In this document: positions 46,101 to 55,885 of the stretch, piece by piece
How positions within the stretch are numbered: the first letter of the stretch is position 1
How the letters are laid out: every line of letters starts with the position of its first letter
Assembly: GCA_021234155.1 (NCBI GenBank)
Contig: JAJEKV010000162.1
Location: 403,449 to 467,448 of the forward strand
From: Isoetes taiwanensis
Taxonomy: Eukaryota > Streptophyta > Lycopodiopsida > Isoetales > Isoetaceae
Length of the DNA: 64,000 bases
Reading direction: 5' to 3'
Translations under genes and position numbers: made by a program
The notes under the pieces: generated by a model
Database searches by the model: none
What the model was told of the DNA's origin: nothing
What the model saw: the letters and a program-made list of their open reading frames with translations, nothing else

Positions 46101-47943
46101 CTAAGGTCCCCCTATTCAGTAGGGACTGATAAGTCCTGATAGGCCATTTGGTCTATTGGGATGGTCTGGTTCATTCTGGGAATGGATTAGGCTTGGGTAT
46201 ATATTCTTTGATTTCAGGACATTGGTTTTACCAATGTGGACCTTAGGGACTACTCTGATTTCTTATGCCTTTATTTGGCTTCATAATTTACTTGTTCTGA
46301 TTATTCTTGCATTTTTAGGAAGCTGCACAGACCACTAGTGATGATCTTGTTGAGATTCCAAAAGCTGATTATGATCATGTTGCTTTGAAAGAAGCTCCCA
46401 CTTGGATGGAGGACCTTATTCAGCTGGGATATGCCAAGACACATATTTGGCCTCCCAATAAGGCTGTTCAATTGATGATGGGATGTATTATGAACCCTGA
46501 CGTCCATAAATATCTTATGAAGAAAGAGGCAGGTCTGGAAGAGTTTGATACTTCTGCTATCACATTTTTGGGAATAAACAATATGTTTGATTTGGTCTCA
46601 CGTATTAACAAGGCCGATAAAGACCTTGTAGCATGCATGACTATGATTGACGAAGTATATGATATTCTTCCAATATCTCACTTTGATGCTGAAAATAATG
46701 AAGTTAAGGATGTCCTTACCTTTATCAAAGGGGTTTCTGCCTTGCAGACAGCTAATGGAATAAATGTCATGTACCCTCCTATCAGAAAATATAAAAAGGA
46801 ACCATTGCCAAAGAAAAAAGAGGTTCAACCCATGAGTATGACAAACTGTCTCTTTGATTGCAGTAAACTTTCTGAGAAAGAACAAAGGGAATTTCTGGAT
46901 CCTACTCCTATTAATGAAGTTCAAGCGGATGCGCAGGTTGTCAGCAATGAATTGGACAACTATGATTTGAAGAAATTGACTCTATATAATTGCTACCATT
47001 TTCCTATTCTCTCTACCAGATTAGCAGAACTACAGGGTGTTAAATGTCAGCAGAAATTCTGGGAGACCCAAAACCTTGGGGTCTTGGCACCAGTTAGCGT
47101 GGAGATGCTTAAAATGATATGCAATATTTCTGATACTGAAGTTGAACAGTCCCTTATGAATGCTGACAATTTTGTGAAAACAATTGATAGAATTGACCTG
47201 AATGTTCCCTTCAACACACAATTTTTTGGTAAGAAATGTGACAAAGATACCGGAATTTTTGTTGGGCAGAAGGGCCATATGGCTAAACTTGATGAGGATC
47301 GACATGACCTATATCTGAGAAAAATTTGGAGGACCTACTGTCCATTCCTCAAATGTGGCTGTGAACGTGGCAGTAAAAAAGATCCCAATGCATGCAAAGA
47401 CCATATCACATGGTTTGACCATGCTGTCTGGCGCATCTTAAACAGTACAGAGATTCTGTGGCCTAACAAGTCATGCACCTATATGTCCATAACATCATGA
47501 ACTCGGAAGGCATGAGAGCTGGTGCTGTGGCATATATTGGATACTTAAAACTCAGAAAGATTATGATCAACATGACCACCAGGTTTGCTGAGGATAAATT
47601 TGCCAACTTAAAACAGGAATTTGGTAATACTATTGCTGCTGGAATTCTGGAAAAAACAATAAAAGCCAAGAAATTCCTCAAAGATTCCTTGGGTCAAGAG
47701 GACAAAAGGGGCTCTAATCAAAAGTCTACATATCAGAAAAGAAAGCAGAAAATTGAGGAGGATTTTGAAGTCATTATGCCTCCAAAATTCCGTAAAAAAG
47801 CAGGTGTGACATCTGATACTAGTACAATTGTATCTGAAACCATTATGGGCAATAGCAATGATATGGAGAATTCAGTTAACAAACCTACAATGAAAGGAGC
47901 GGATCGTGGTTCGGGCATCCGACCAAATATGCTTCATTTCTGA
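43141..47943 (+). CDS. Intron-split ORF of unknown function upstream of the Penelope-like RT
   Basis: Proposed exons 43141-43518 and 46319-47943. The donor CAG|GTCTTA and acceptor TTTTTAG|GAAGCT join in phase 0 and extend the frame. Exon 1 has a basic start and an LLDLIKRAGIDLNAL helix; exon 2 gives about 540 residues in two frames, separated by a frameshift near 47460-47475. Visible: WMEDLIQLGYAKTHIW, a Lys/Pro linker, and a Cys/His cluster C-x4-C-x-C-x10-C-x2-H at about 47339-47406 that could bind zinc; then a Lys-rich C-terminus. No family recognised. Same strand as the RT ORF 260 bp downstream, so probably the element's first ORF. Penelope elements are known to retain introns, which would fit. 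Confidence 0.5.
44012..44296. mobile_element. MITE-like element with ~30-bp inverted ends
   Basis: TGGCTGGGTGAAAGCATGTT... at 44012 and its inverse at 44265-44296 (common core GCATGTTAGGGCCTACAT, with a few mismatches outward). It is about 285 bp and lacks an ORF. Class and target-site duplication could not be settled. Confidence 0.6.
44305..44383. repeat. Hairpin repeat (16-bp arms)
   Basis: GCCGAAAGCTTATCAC at 44305-44320 is inverted at 44368-44383 with one mismatch, and a second small inverted repeat (AACCCCG...CGGGTT) lies within. Confidence 0.8.
44517..45150. repeat. Partial tandem duplication, 354-bp period
   Basis: About 177 bp at 44617-44793 recur almost exactly at 44971-45150. The block between starts with GGGACTCGCAAGAAACCAAC, which also occurs at 43834-43853. 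Two copies of GCATCACCCAGCGGGTGGAAA lie at 44517-44566. Each duplicate carries an alternating GCATGC-rich stretch and paired ATTCTAGAATGG / CGATCCGATGTCTCGGATCG palindromes. Confidence 0.85.
45151..46150. other. AT-rich intron sequence, nothing recognised
   Basis: No ORF, repeat or motif of note. Confidence 0.4.
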
Positions 47944-48205
47944 ACATAAGGTACTATGTTCTATTCATATGAAATAGTCACTGTTTTCATTATATGCTAC
48001 CTTGAACTTCTGTTACATACTTTTTATCCATGCCTAACAAGCATGGTGCCCCTTGGGCTCCTTTAAAATCCTAGGCTCTTATGCCAATACAGTCCATAAA
48101 CTAAGGGTAATTCCCTAAAAACTTCCTTGGTACCAGGGGTGAGTTGATCTTCATTTACTATTTTTGGTTTTTTAACATAATTTACTGTCGCTTGTTAATA
48201 TACAG

Positions 48206-49747
48206 AAAAAAACTAGGTCTTTACTCAAAAATGCTGAAGGGAGATGGAAACTTATAACCACCAAAGAGAGTTCTGGAATGAAATATGTCCATTTTAACTT
48301 TTTCTCCAAGTGTGTGGAGAAAATTAAATTCAACCTTGTCTTTAAGGAAGTTATCTGCTCTTTCCTTGGACCAATTGGTGAGGAAATATGGGAATCCACC
48401 ACTTTCGGATGGAAATTCTCTGGGAATCACAAAAGCATGCTCTATAATCCTAGAAAGGTCTTTTCACTTGAAGCTGAAATGCCTTGCCCGTGCTCAAATC
48501 CAGCATTAAAAAAGTTCATATGTGGGGATATTGGTCATAGGGATATTGGTCATATCCGTACCACTGACCTCAACTTTGTCCATAGCAAAGCTCTCAAGGG
48601 TTGGCTTAAATTTGGCCTTAATCACATTCCTGACAGGCCGTTCAATCTGCTACAGTTCAAGAATGAAATGAAAAATACCACAGATCAATTCTTCCATGTG
48701 CACAGATATAGCCTTGCAGATGTGGACAATGGTATAGTTGCCAACTGCAAAAAAGAAATATTAAAAAGATCATACAGATTAGCAAAGGACTTTGTCAGGA
48801 ATAACAAAAAACAGGTCAAATTTCAGATCAATGATAAGGCTGTTGTCAGTAATCTTGACTGGCTGAAGAATAACATCTATGTTGCTGGTATTGATAAGGC
48901 TTCCAATAATCCTTCTTTCATGTGTCCCAAACATGTTAGGGATGAAGCCTTCAATAGACTAAACAGTGAAGATTTTTGCCTTATAAAGGGCACTCCAGCA
49001 GAAATTACTGATCAAATTGGTCAAGACATACAAGAATTTTTGGGTAACTGGTCTTTAGAATCTAAAGATCTACCGTACATATTTGGGATTTTCAAAGCAC
49101 ACAAGGGCAGCTACCGCTGGATCACAAGTGCCCATGGTTCTATTTTCTCCAATTTGGCTTCGCTTATTGCAACCTGCCTGAATCTTTTTATGTACAGCTG
49201 GCCTACAGTTTGCCAAGAAAAATTTGCCATGGTCAACTTCTTTCTGCAGGATAAAATCAAAGCTTCCTGGATTGTGGAATCAATCTATGATGTTACTTGC
49301 AATCTACCTGATCAAATTAACAATATCTTTGTTGCAGATATTAGTAAATGTTATGAAAATATTCCCTTGGAAGGAGAGGAAGGCATATGTGAGGTAATAA
49401 CTAAAGTTATTTCTCTCGTCTGGAATCTGCAAAACAGAAAATATAAAGGTACAAAACTTGGGTACAAGATCTTAAGTAATGGCCAAGTTAAGGCTACATG
49501 GATAACAAGAAAACTCGAAAGTGATGCTTGGGTGTACATTGACAAGGATTCATTTGTTAACATGAACATCTGGCTCCTGCAAAGTTGTTTTGTGCAGATG
49601 GGCAATCAGGTTTGGAGACAGGCTAAAGGTACCCTATGGGGTTTTCATGTAGCCCAACTTGGTGCAATTTGTACCTTGCTTGGTTGGAGCTAAACTTTAT
49701 CTCTAAATTGGTCAGAAATGGCATGGTAAAACAGGCTGCTGCTTTTG

Positions 49748-49750
<3 letters not shown>
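48206..49750 (+). pseudogene. Penelope-like reverse transcriptase, 3'-truncated and frameshifted
   Basis: A long frame (start codon usable at 48278; open from the acceptor-like TACAG at 48205) runs to about 49634, then a one-base loss shifts to a second frame that runs into the GA tract. RT signatures in order: IRTTDLNFVHSKALKGWLKFG (48550-48612), resembling the GHIxTGDLxIV block of Penelope-like elements; GIDKASNNPSF; YIFGIFKAHKGSYRWITS (RT2/3, near 49080); FVADISKCYENIP (motif A, DxxxxYxNIP as in Penelope, near 49335); then, across the frameshift, KGT-(P)MGFSCSPTWCNLYL (motif B). A C-x-C pair (PCPCSNP) precedes the RT core. The YxDD box, thumb and any GIY-YIG nuclease are missing because the sequence ends at the GA microsatellite. 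A 17-bp duplication near 48532 adds a repeated DIGH. Confidence 0.65.

Positions 49751-49802
<52 letters not shown>
49751..49802. repeat. (GA)26 microsatellite at the Penelope/Harbinger junction
   Basis: Perfect GA repeat. Penelope-like coding sequence runs into its left side; the copy II segment begins on its right side. Confidence 0.98.
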
Positions 49803-49807
<5 letters not shown>

Positions 49808-50127
49808 TTGGCCACATGCTGACTTAGAGATGACGAGAGAGAATACGAGAGATGAGAGATGGGGGAGAGATGGGAGAGATGGGTGAGAGTGGGAAAACCC
49901 AACTCTCACCTCGAGAGATGATTCGCCCCTAACAGCCGTTAGGGGCGTTTTCATTGCCCACTAACCAAACGAGTAGCCTTAATTTGCGCTGCCTGAAAAA
50001 ACTGCCCGAAATGTTTCCCACACCGAATACCAAGGGCGCCATTTCCCCTGTTTCTTGATCTTCAAGGCCGCCTAATTCTTGCTCCAAGTATCCAATTCCT
50101 CGAAGCAATTAGCCGATTACGATCCAG
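49803..50127 (+). other. 5' region and 5'UTR exon of Myb-like gene copy II
   Basis: Near-identical to 33279-34127 of copy I without the hAT insertion. Splice donor GT at 50128; the short intron (50128-50244) keeps the uninterrupted LINE 2 target site. Confidence 0.65.
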
Positions 50128-50462
50128 GTATTCATCAGATCACGCAGGCATTTGCATTATGTTTTTTGTGCAATCGTTCATTAATTTTTGATCGTCAATT
50201 TCCTTTTATGTCGTCCTTATTCCCAATCAATTAATTCGATTCAGATGTCTAAGGCCTCTCGATCTGCTTTGCCATCAACCAGCAAGCCTTTCGTGCCTCC
50301 TCGGGTTGAAAAAATGGCACCAAGAAGGACCCGGAAAATGACAGGCCAGATCTCCATGGATGTGCAATTGGAGACTAATTTTGAGCCAATTCCCTCTTCA
50401 AGCACAATTTCATTATAATGGGAAAATTTTTAGTAAACTGGAATTTTTTTATTTTGGGGGTT

Positions 50463-50705
50463 GTATAGACCTTATGCAGGGGTTGAGTACCCTGTATCAT
50501 AGACCTTATGCAGGGGTTGTATACACCACCATGAAATATGTAGAAAACATATTTACTCGGTATCATACACCTTCTGCATGTGTTAGGTACACAGGTATGA
50601 CACCCATGTATCATACATATATTTTTAAGATACATGAATAGATTTATAGACCTTCTGCAGGTGTATGACACACGTGAGTAGTACACATGTATCATACATA
50701 TGTTT
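50463..50705. repeat. Imperfect repeats of TATCATAGACCTTATGCAGG type
   Basis: Five to six degenerate copies of a unit alternating TATCATACA and CCTTCTGCAGGKGT. Confidence 0.7.
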
Positions 50706-50710
50706 ATAGC

Positions 50711-50893
50711 ATACAAGCCTCAACCAGTCTCACATCCTTCTTTGGCAACTGAATAAATGCACCTACTGCTTCACCAATGTTATCTGCACCCCAGCATATG
50801 ATTGGAAGTTCAATAGGCACCACAGATTTCGTGATCTCTGTTGCTAAATTCAATGGATCAACATCCTTGCCATGAAGGGTGGCTCTCTTGACC
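50711..50893 (-). pseudogene. Captured coding fragment, unidentified
   Basis: The minus-strand frame (about 61 residues, GKDVDPLNLATEITKS...IELPIICWGADNIGEA) has balanced, protein-like composition unlike the surrounding repeats. Family not recognised. Its place inside a Mutator-like element suggests a transduplicated exon. Confidence 0.35.
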
Positions 50894-50929
50894 CCAAATG
50901 GCATGTATAATTGCCCTCGTTGGCGCTCC

Positions 50930-51129
50930 CCAAATGGCTCCATGGGGGTGCCCTGGTATACTGCCCCCCTCCCTTCCCCAACCCCCCATTTGGGGGTATA
51001 TATACTCCCCCTAGCAACTAACCGAAATGGGGGTATACCCTCCCCCCCCCAACCACCCCCCAAATGGCGCCATTTGGGGGGTATGCCTACCCCAAAAAAA
51101 AAAAAAAAAAAAAAATAAAAAATAAAAAA

Positions 51130-51168
<39 letters not shown>

Positions 51169-51500
51169 GCGGATGCAAATGGCGCCATGGCGCCATTTGC
51201 ATCCTCAAGGTGCCATGTGGGGGTATACCTGCCCCCCATGGCACCCCCAAATGCCACCATTTGAGGGGTATACCTGCCCCCTCTGGCACCCCCCAAATGG
51301 CGCCATGGAGCCATTTGAGGGCTCCAAATGGCACCCAAATGGCTCCATAGCCATTTGGGGGTATACCTACCCCCTCTGGCACCCTCCAAATGGCGCCATT
51401 TGGGTGGTATACCTGCCCCTGGCACCCCCCAAATGGCGCCATGAAGCCATTTGAGGGCTCCAAATGGTGCCCCAAATGGCTCCATTTGGATGTATACATG
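50930..51500. repeat. C-rich AAATGGCGCCATTT-containing repeats and A-rich tract
   Basis: Alternating CCCCC runs, GGTATACCTRCCCC and (A)AATGGCGCCATTT motifs in about eight degenerate units, split by a 75-bp A-rich tract (51091-51165). Confidence 0.8.
51171..51204. repeat. Perfect 34-bp palindrome with core GGCGCCATGGCGCC
   Basis: The sequence equals its own reverse complement over 34 bases. First of five copies in the element. Confidence 0.95.
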
Positions 51501-51789
51501 TGATGAATGGCTCTAACAAAAAGACGATGCATATAGAAAGCCTTTCCTGGATATGGTGGTCACCATTTTGGTGAAAAAACTATCGGCGACTGGAGTATAT
51601 GGATCTTGTAAGAATATTGCAAATACCTCAAAAAGAAGCCCAAAAACCCCTCTGGCAAACAACTAATGTTACCTGAAAAATAAATGATCGCAAGAAGCCG
51701 CCTAGAAGTGCCGACGATCGGTATGGAACCATCGAAGACCACCGCATCCGCCTATAGAAGGATCTATACAAGCGCCCTAAAGAAATGAT

Positions 51790-52260
51790 ATGTCGAAAGC
51801 AACAACAAATTTGGGATTTCAAATTTTGAATTTCAAATTTAGGCGGGAGGGGCTTTCAAATTTAGGCGGGGGGGGTTTCAAATTTAGGCGGGCATTTTTT
51901 AAATTTACGCTTCGCCTTCCACGAGCCGCCATACCCACCGCCCGGCGCCACCTACATTCCGCTGCTTCCGCGCTTGCGACTACAAGGCGCCCGGCTTACT
52001 TTGCCAATGCCAAGCTACTAGATGGCCTATTGGACCTAGCGCCAGCGCCTGCTGCTAGATGGTCTAGCGCCGCCTACATCCCGCCTGCTTAGCGCCGCCT
52101 ACATCCCCACCGCTTCCCCACCGCTGCGACGCCCGGTACGCCGACTTGCCGTGGCGCCTGCTGCTAGATGGCCCATTGGACCTAGCGCCAACGCCAGCGC
52201 CTGCAGCTAGATGGCCTAGCGCCTAGTGCCAGTGCCAGCGCCAACGCTTAGCGCCTTTGT
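51790..52260. other. GC-rich patch in the Pack-MULE-like element
   Basis: Repeated GGGCTTTCAAATTTAGGCGGG-like units (51835-51900) are followed by many GCGCC-rich short repeats (TAGCGCC, GATGGCC, CTGCTAGATGG). Likely low-complexity or captured GC-rich exon; no frame could be assigned. Confidence 0.4.
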
Positions 52261-52455
52261 TTTCATCACTCTAGACACTAAAGATATCAAGAATCATGAA
52301 GGCAAGTCTCCAAGGCAAAGGTAGGTGTTCTTTTACTTGATTTTTTAGTTTTCCTAGTCAAATAGCACCAGTTTCTTGAATATATGTTTGCTTGATGCAT
52401 ATTGAGGAGGCAAATGGCATGCATCCTTAGCATGATTTGCTTTATTAAATGCATG

Positions 52456-52638
52456 TTGAGGAATGCAAAGGGCGCCATGGCGCCATTTGCATTCACCACC
52501 ATGCATTTGATGCAGATGTTATATCAAATGCATGCTGTGGATGCCTCATCATGTTTGGAAATGGCACCTTGAGGATGCAAATGGCGCCATGGCGCCATTT
52601 GCACCCGCAACACCAAAAAAAATTTCAAAAAAAATTTC

Positions 52639-52669
<31 letters not shown>

Positions 52670-52834
52670 GCATGGTGCAAATGGCGCCATGGCGCCATTT
52701 GCACCCCAACAACCTTTTTTTTTGGGTGGAAATTTTTTTGGGTGCTGGGGGTGTAAATGGCACCATGTTGCATCCTCAAGGTGCCATTTCCAAGCATGCT
52801 GAGGATGCAAATGGCGCCATGGCGCCATTTGCAT
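52456..52834. repeat. Four further GGCGCCATGGCGCC palindromes
   Basis: Copies at 52456-52487 (one mismatch), 52577-52602, 52674-52705 and 52805-52834. Their outer flanks (GAGGATGC / GCATCCTC and GGCACCTTGAGG) also occur in both orientations, and a T30 tract (about 52641-52669) lies between the second and third listed here. Confidence 0.92.
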
Positions 52835-52899
52835 TCACTAGCATGCAAAAAAAATATGTTGAGGATGCATTCACCAGCATGCATTTGGTCTGCTATAGC

Positions 52900-53110
52900 A
52901 AATGCACGTTCAGGTATGCCAGGAGATTTGCTGTGGAGTCACCTTCGTCCAGCTTGGTACCACTGAAGATTTTAGTCACGATGAGATTCAAAATGCGGCT
53001 TACAACTTTGACGAAGAGGCATTTAGTGGGGCAGGATTTGACATTCTTATGAATGTTGGCAAAGAAAAGCATGATCCTACTAATGGCAGTGATTCAATTC
53101 AGCAACAAAT
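52900..53110 (+). pseudogene. Possible captured coding fragment
   Basis: One frame reads FSHDEIQNAAYNFDEEAFSG, vaguely like the juxtamembrane start of receptor-like kinases (FSYxEIxxATxNFxxxxxLG). No kinase core follows. Weak resemblance only. Confidence 0.2.
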
Positions 53111-54647
53111 TTCGTATTTTAGCTTCATAAACAAATTTTCTTGATGTGTAAATTTGTCAATTTCAGAAGTTAATGATGCCCTTCTTCCTGTAAAATAGGT
53201 AAAACTTGCTAACTTAAGTTGCAGTATTTTTTTTTTGTTGTTTTTTTCCCGCCTCTCTGATATTAATGGCGCCAATAAATGGCACTTTAGATGCATTTTT
53301 TTTGCTAAATTGCGCCATAATTGCTCAAAAAATGGTCATAAAATGGATTAAAAAGGATTTTCATCCCTAATTGGAATCACGAAATTTCTCATTTTAATGA
53401 AATTGTGCTTCTTCAAGACAGTCAAAAGAAAAGATATCCAAGCGTGTATTCAGCGAAATTCAGGCATCCTCCAATATTGTGAGTGAATCTTTAGAAACCG
53501 ATTCTGCTTTGGCTATTGTTGTGCATGAGAAGGAAAATTCGAAAGTGATAGACACAAAGAATAGGAAGTCCCCTGTGCAATGGACAGATCACGGTGTCTC
53601 CACATTCCTCAATCTCCTGAACGAGATGAAATTGGTAACCGGAGGCACCCTCAACCTCTCCAACACACAATGGAGGGAAATTATGATGAAATTGCAGCCC
53701 TTTGTTGGGGGTTTAGTGGAGCTGAGACAACTAAAGAACAAATGGGATAAGCTGCAAGCTAAATTTAAAGATGAGAAGGAGGCTTGTAGCCATACAGGTT
53801 CTGAACCATCAAGTTGGCAGTGGTATGACAGAATGGAAGAAGTTAAATATGGTGTTACCTCTGATAATCCAATACCAGGTGCTGGTGATGATGGTGAATT
53901 TGGCAATGAAGCTTTCGAGGCTGCAGACTTGCATACTAATTACTCAGAATCTTTCATGAATGACGCTTTTTGAAACTGTTGGAACAGATGCAAAGATTTG
54001 AAGACCAATTTGCTGATCCACCCAATTCAAACAATGATGTGAACACGGAAATCCGAAAGCAGTCCAAAGGATGCGGAAATTCCAATCAATAGGACACCCA
54101 CGAAAACCGCATTTATTCTTCAAGTCCTAGATCAGCAGCATGTAATCAGCCTGGAGTTTGTGGAAAACCTACAAGTAGAAAGAAGTCCAGGTTGCAAATA
54201 GATGAGGACATTGCAATGGGAATATCACAGATGGCAAGCACATTTGGGGACACTGAGGTGAAGAAATTAGATTTTCTGAAAGAAGAAAGTGCAAGAAAAA
54301 TTGAGTTGGTCAGGGAATTGGAAACAATAAGATCTGCAAACAGTCTGAAAATTGCAGAGTCAATGGCTGCAATGACTCAAAGCATATGTGAAATGACAAA
54401 GGAGACCTTGCTCGAAATTGTCAAACTTGCTGCCAAAAACAAGGAATAAAGGTTCGTTTTCAGTTATTTGCTTTTTAGAATTTCTTTTTTGGAACTGTCA
54501 AAAAATCATCCAGTATTCTTAAATATTAAAGAAGTTGTACAGCCCTATTATTTTAGCATTAAATATTGCCTTCTAGTCACAGTCATCCAAATTCGTAAAG
54601 GCTACTTAAGCTCCCTCCAATTCTTGCATGCAAGCCGCTTCGACAAT

Positions 54648-55234
54648 ATGGAGAGAGTCGTGAACAGAAAGCGCCAGCGCTCTCCAAGCTCCTCTTCTTC
54701 GAGTTCCTCTTCGAGCTCGTCTTCGAGATCATCATCCTATCAAACTCCACCCACCACATCTTCATCTTCCTCCGAGAAACCCTATTATTCTGACCATGAT
54801 ACCTGGCCTACGTCCAGTGACGAGGTTCTTCCCCGGCAGCGGGGGATTCCCTGCAGTTTAGTGACCCGCCTGTCAGCTTAGAAAATGTTTTTCAGGAAAA
54901 TCATGAGGAGAATCTTGAAGACTCTTCGGACGAAGTGGAGCAAGAAGAAAGCCAGTTTTCATCTCCCACTGTCCAGCCAGCAAACCCTGAAGTTCAAGTT
55001 ATGTCTCACAAGGTTATTCATTGCAGCTTCAGTAAGGAGACCATTGTAGTTTTCATTGGAATGGGCGTTAGCGTGGATCAGGAGGTTTTGGAATGGGCAG
55101 CAAATTCTGCAAACAACCGTACAGGGCATATGGAGTGTGTTTATGTGAAGATACGAAAATGTGGTGCCTCCATGAAATTAAGTAGTCCAACCTTTCCATG
55201 TGATCTCAGGTCCCCTTTCTATCTGCGAATATGA
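54648..55234 (+). pseudogene. Serine-rich protein with USP-like stretch, frameshifted
   Basis: ATG at 54648 opens MERVVNRKRQRSPSSSS, with a 13-Ser run and Arg/Ser clusters, then an acidic TWPTSSDEVLP segment. A one-base shift near 54835 moves to a frame with ENHEENLEDSSDEVEQEE, continuing to the stop at 55232-55234. The C-terminal part (ETIVVFIGMG...EVLEWAANSA...GHMECVYVKI) resembles the first beta-alpha-beta unit of plant universal-stress-protein domains, as found in U-box kinases; this is inferred from pattern only. No kinase or U-box follows before the 3' sequence. It lies between the Myb-like gene and the transposase, so it may be a host fragment caught in the element. Confidence 0.4.
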
Positions 55235-55885
55235 CTCTTCTTCACTTCTTTTTTTTTGTTATGCATTTTCTTTTTATAAAATGCCTTTGTTTTCTTAAAA
55301 ATGGCATGGCTGCCATTTTTTTTCTCATCGATTGCTTTCGAAACCCCGACCGGTTGAAACAAATGCCAATGTGTATTCATGCAGATTTCCTGGTATCATT
55401 GGAAGGTGTGCAGACTTTTTTTTAGTATAGTGAAGTCATTTGACTCACTTAGAATGTTTCTGGCAGCTCAAATGCTCAAATATTTTGAACAGGGCTTTAT
55501 ATGCCCATGTAATCTTTTTTTATGAATATAAACTTCTCTTATCAAACTTGTTTGTGTACAGATGATCTTTCCTATTCTTCTAAGTTATCTAATTGTGAAG
55601 TCACAGGACTCACTAATTCTGTAACAGGTTGTTCAGTATTTCCAAGTGAAATGTTTTGAGGCTCTAAATGGAAACTTAGCTCTAAACTGAATCACTTATT
55701 CATCATAATGTAAGAAATGCCTGACAAATAAGTGAAGATAGCGAGATGGATAAGAATTGACTTTTGCTTTTAATATTTATTGTCTAAAAAAAAACAATCA
55801 TAGGATCACATGTCCATCCAGATTTTCAAATAACACGTGCCTCATTTGATCACCTTGTTTTTAATGACCCGTTCATGGCTTCGCT
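55235..55885. other. AT-rich intergenic stretch between convergent genes
   Basis: No gene recognised. Confidence 0.5.

Larger units (their letters stand above)
43519..46318 (+). other. 2.8 kb intron containing small mobile elements
   Basis: AT-rich with GT-AG ends. It hosts a MITE-like element, a hairpin repeat and the 44617-45150 partial tandem duplication. No coding sequence of its own was recognised. Confidence 0.45.
50403..53407. mobile_element. 3.0 kb Pack-MULE-like element
   Basis: Ends CACAATTTCATTA and TAATGAAATTGTG form inverted repeats (about 26 bp with mismatches). It is flanked by 10-bp duplications CCTCTTCAAG (50393-50402) and CTTCTTCAAG (53408-53417), one mismatch; a 9-11 bp duplication is the Mutator superfamily signature. 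Copy I shows the uninterrupted exon. The interior has no transposase but holds short coding-like pieces, a GC-rich patch, homopolymer runs and GGCGCC palindromes, hence Pack-MULE-like. Confidence 0.85.
50245..54449 (+). pseudogene. Myb/SANT-like gene copy II, interrupted by a Pack-MULE-like insertion
   Basis: ATG at 50245 after a TTCAG acceptor. The first 53 codons (to 50402) match copy I; then 3 kb of foreign DNA intervene and the frame resumes at 53418 with the full Myb/SANT-like domain (WTDHGVSTFLNLL to SWQWYDRMEE, about 53580-53850). Beyond copy I's break it continues to DAF, where an extra T-run base (about 53967-53972) causes a stop. Shifted by one it reads LLEQMQRFEDQFADPPNS, reaches a TAG at 54090-54092 and ends in a helical region (VKKLDFLKEESARKIELVREL) at 54449. 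The C-terminal coiled coil is typical of plant Myb-like Harbinger partners, perhaps for transposase contact. It converges with the transposase remnant downstream. Confidence 0.8.

Noticed and set aside
50188-50244. Earlier start codon for the Myb-like frame, extending 19 codons upstream
   Set aside because: The added codons lie in the intron before the TTCAG acceptor and the ATG at 50245 (41354 in copy I) is the better start.
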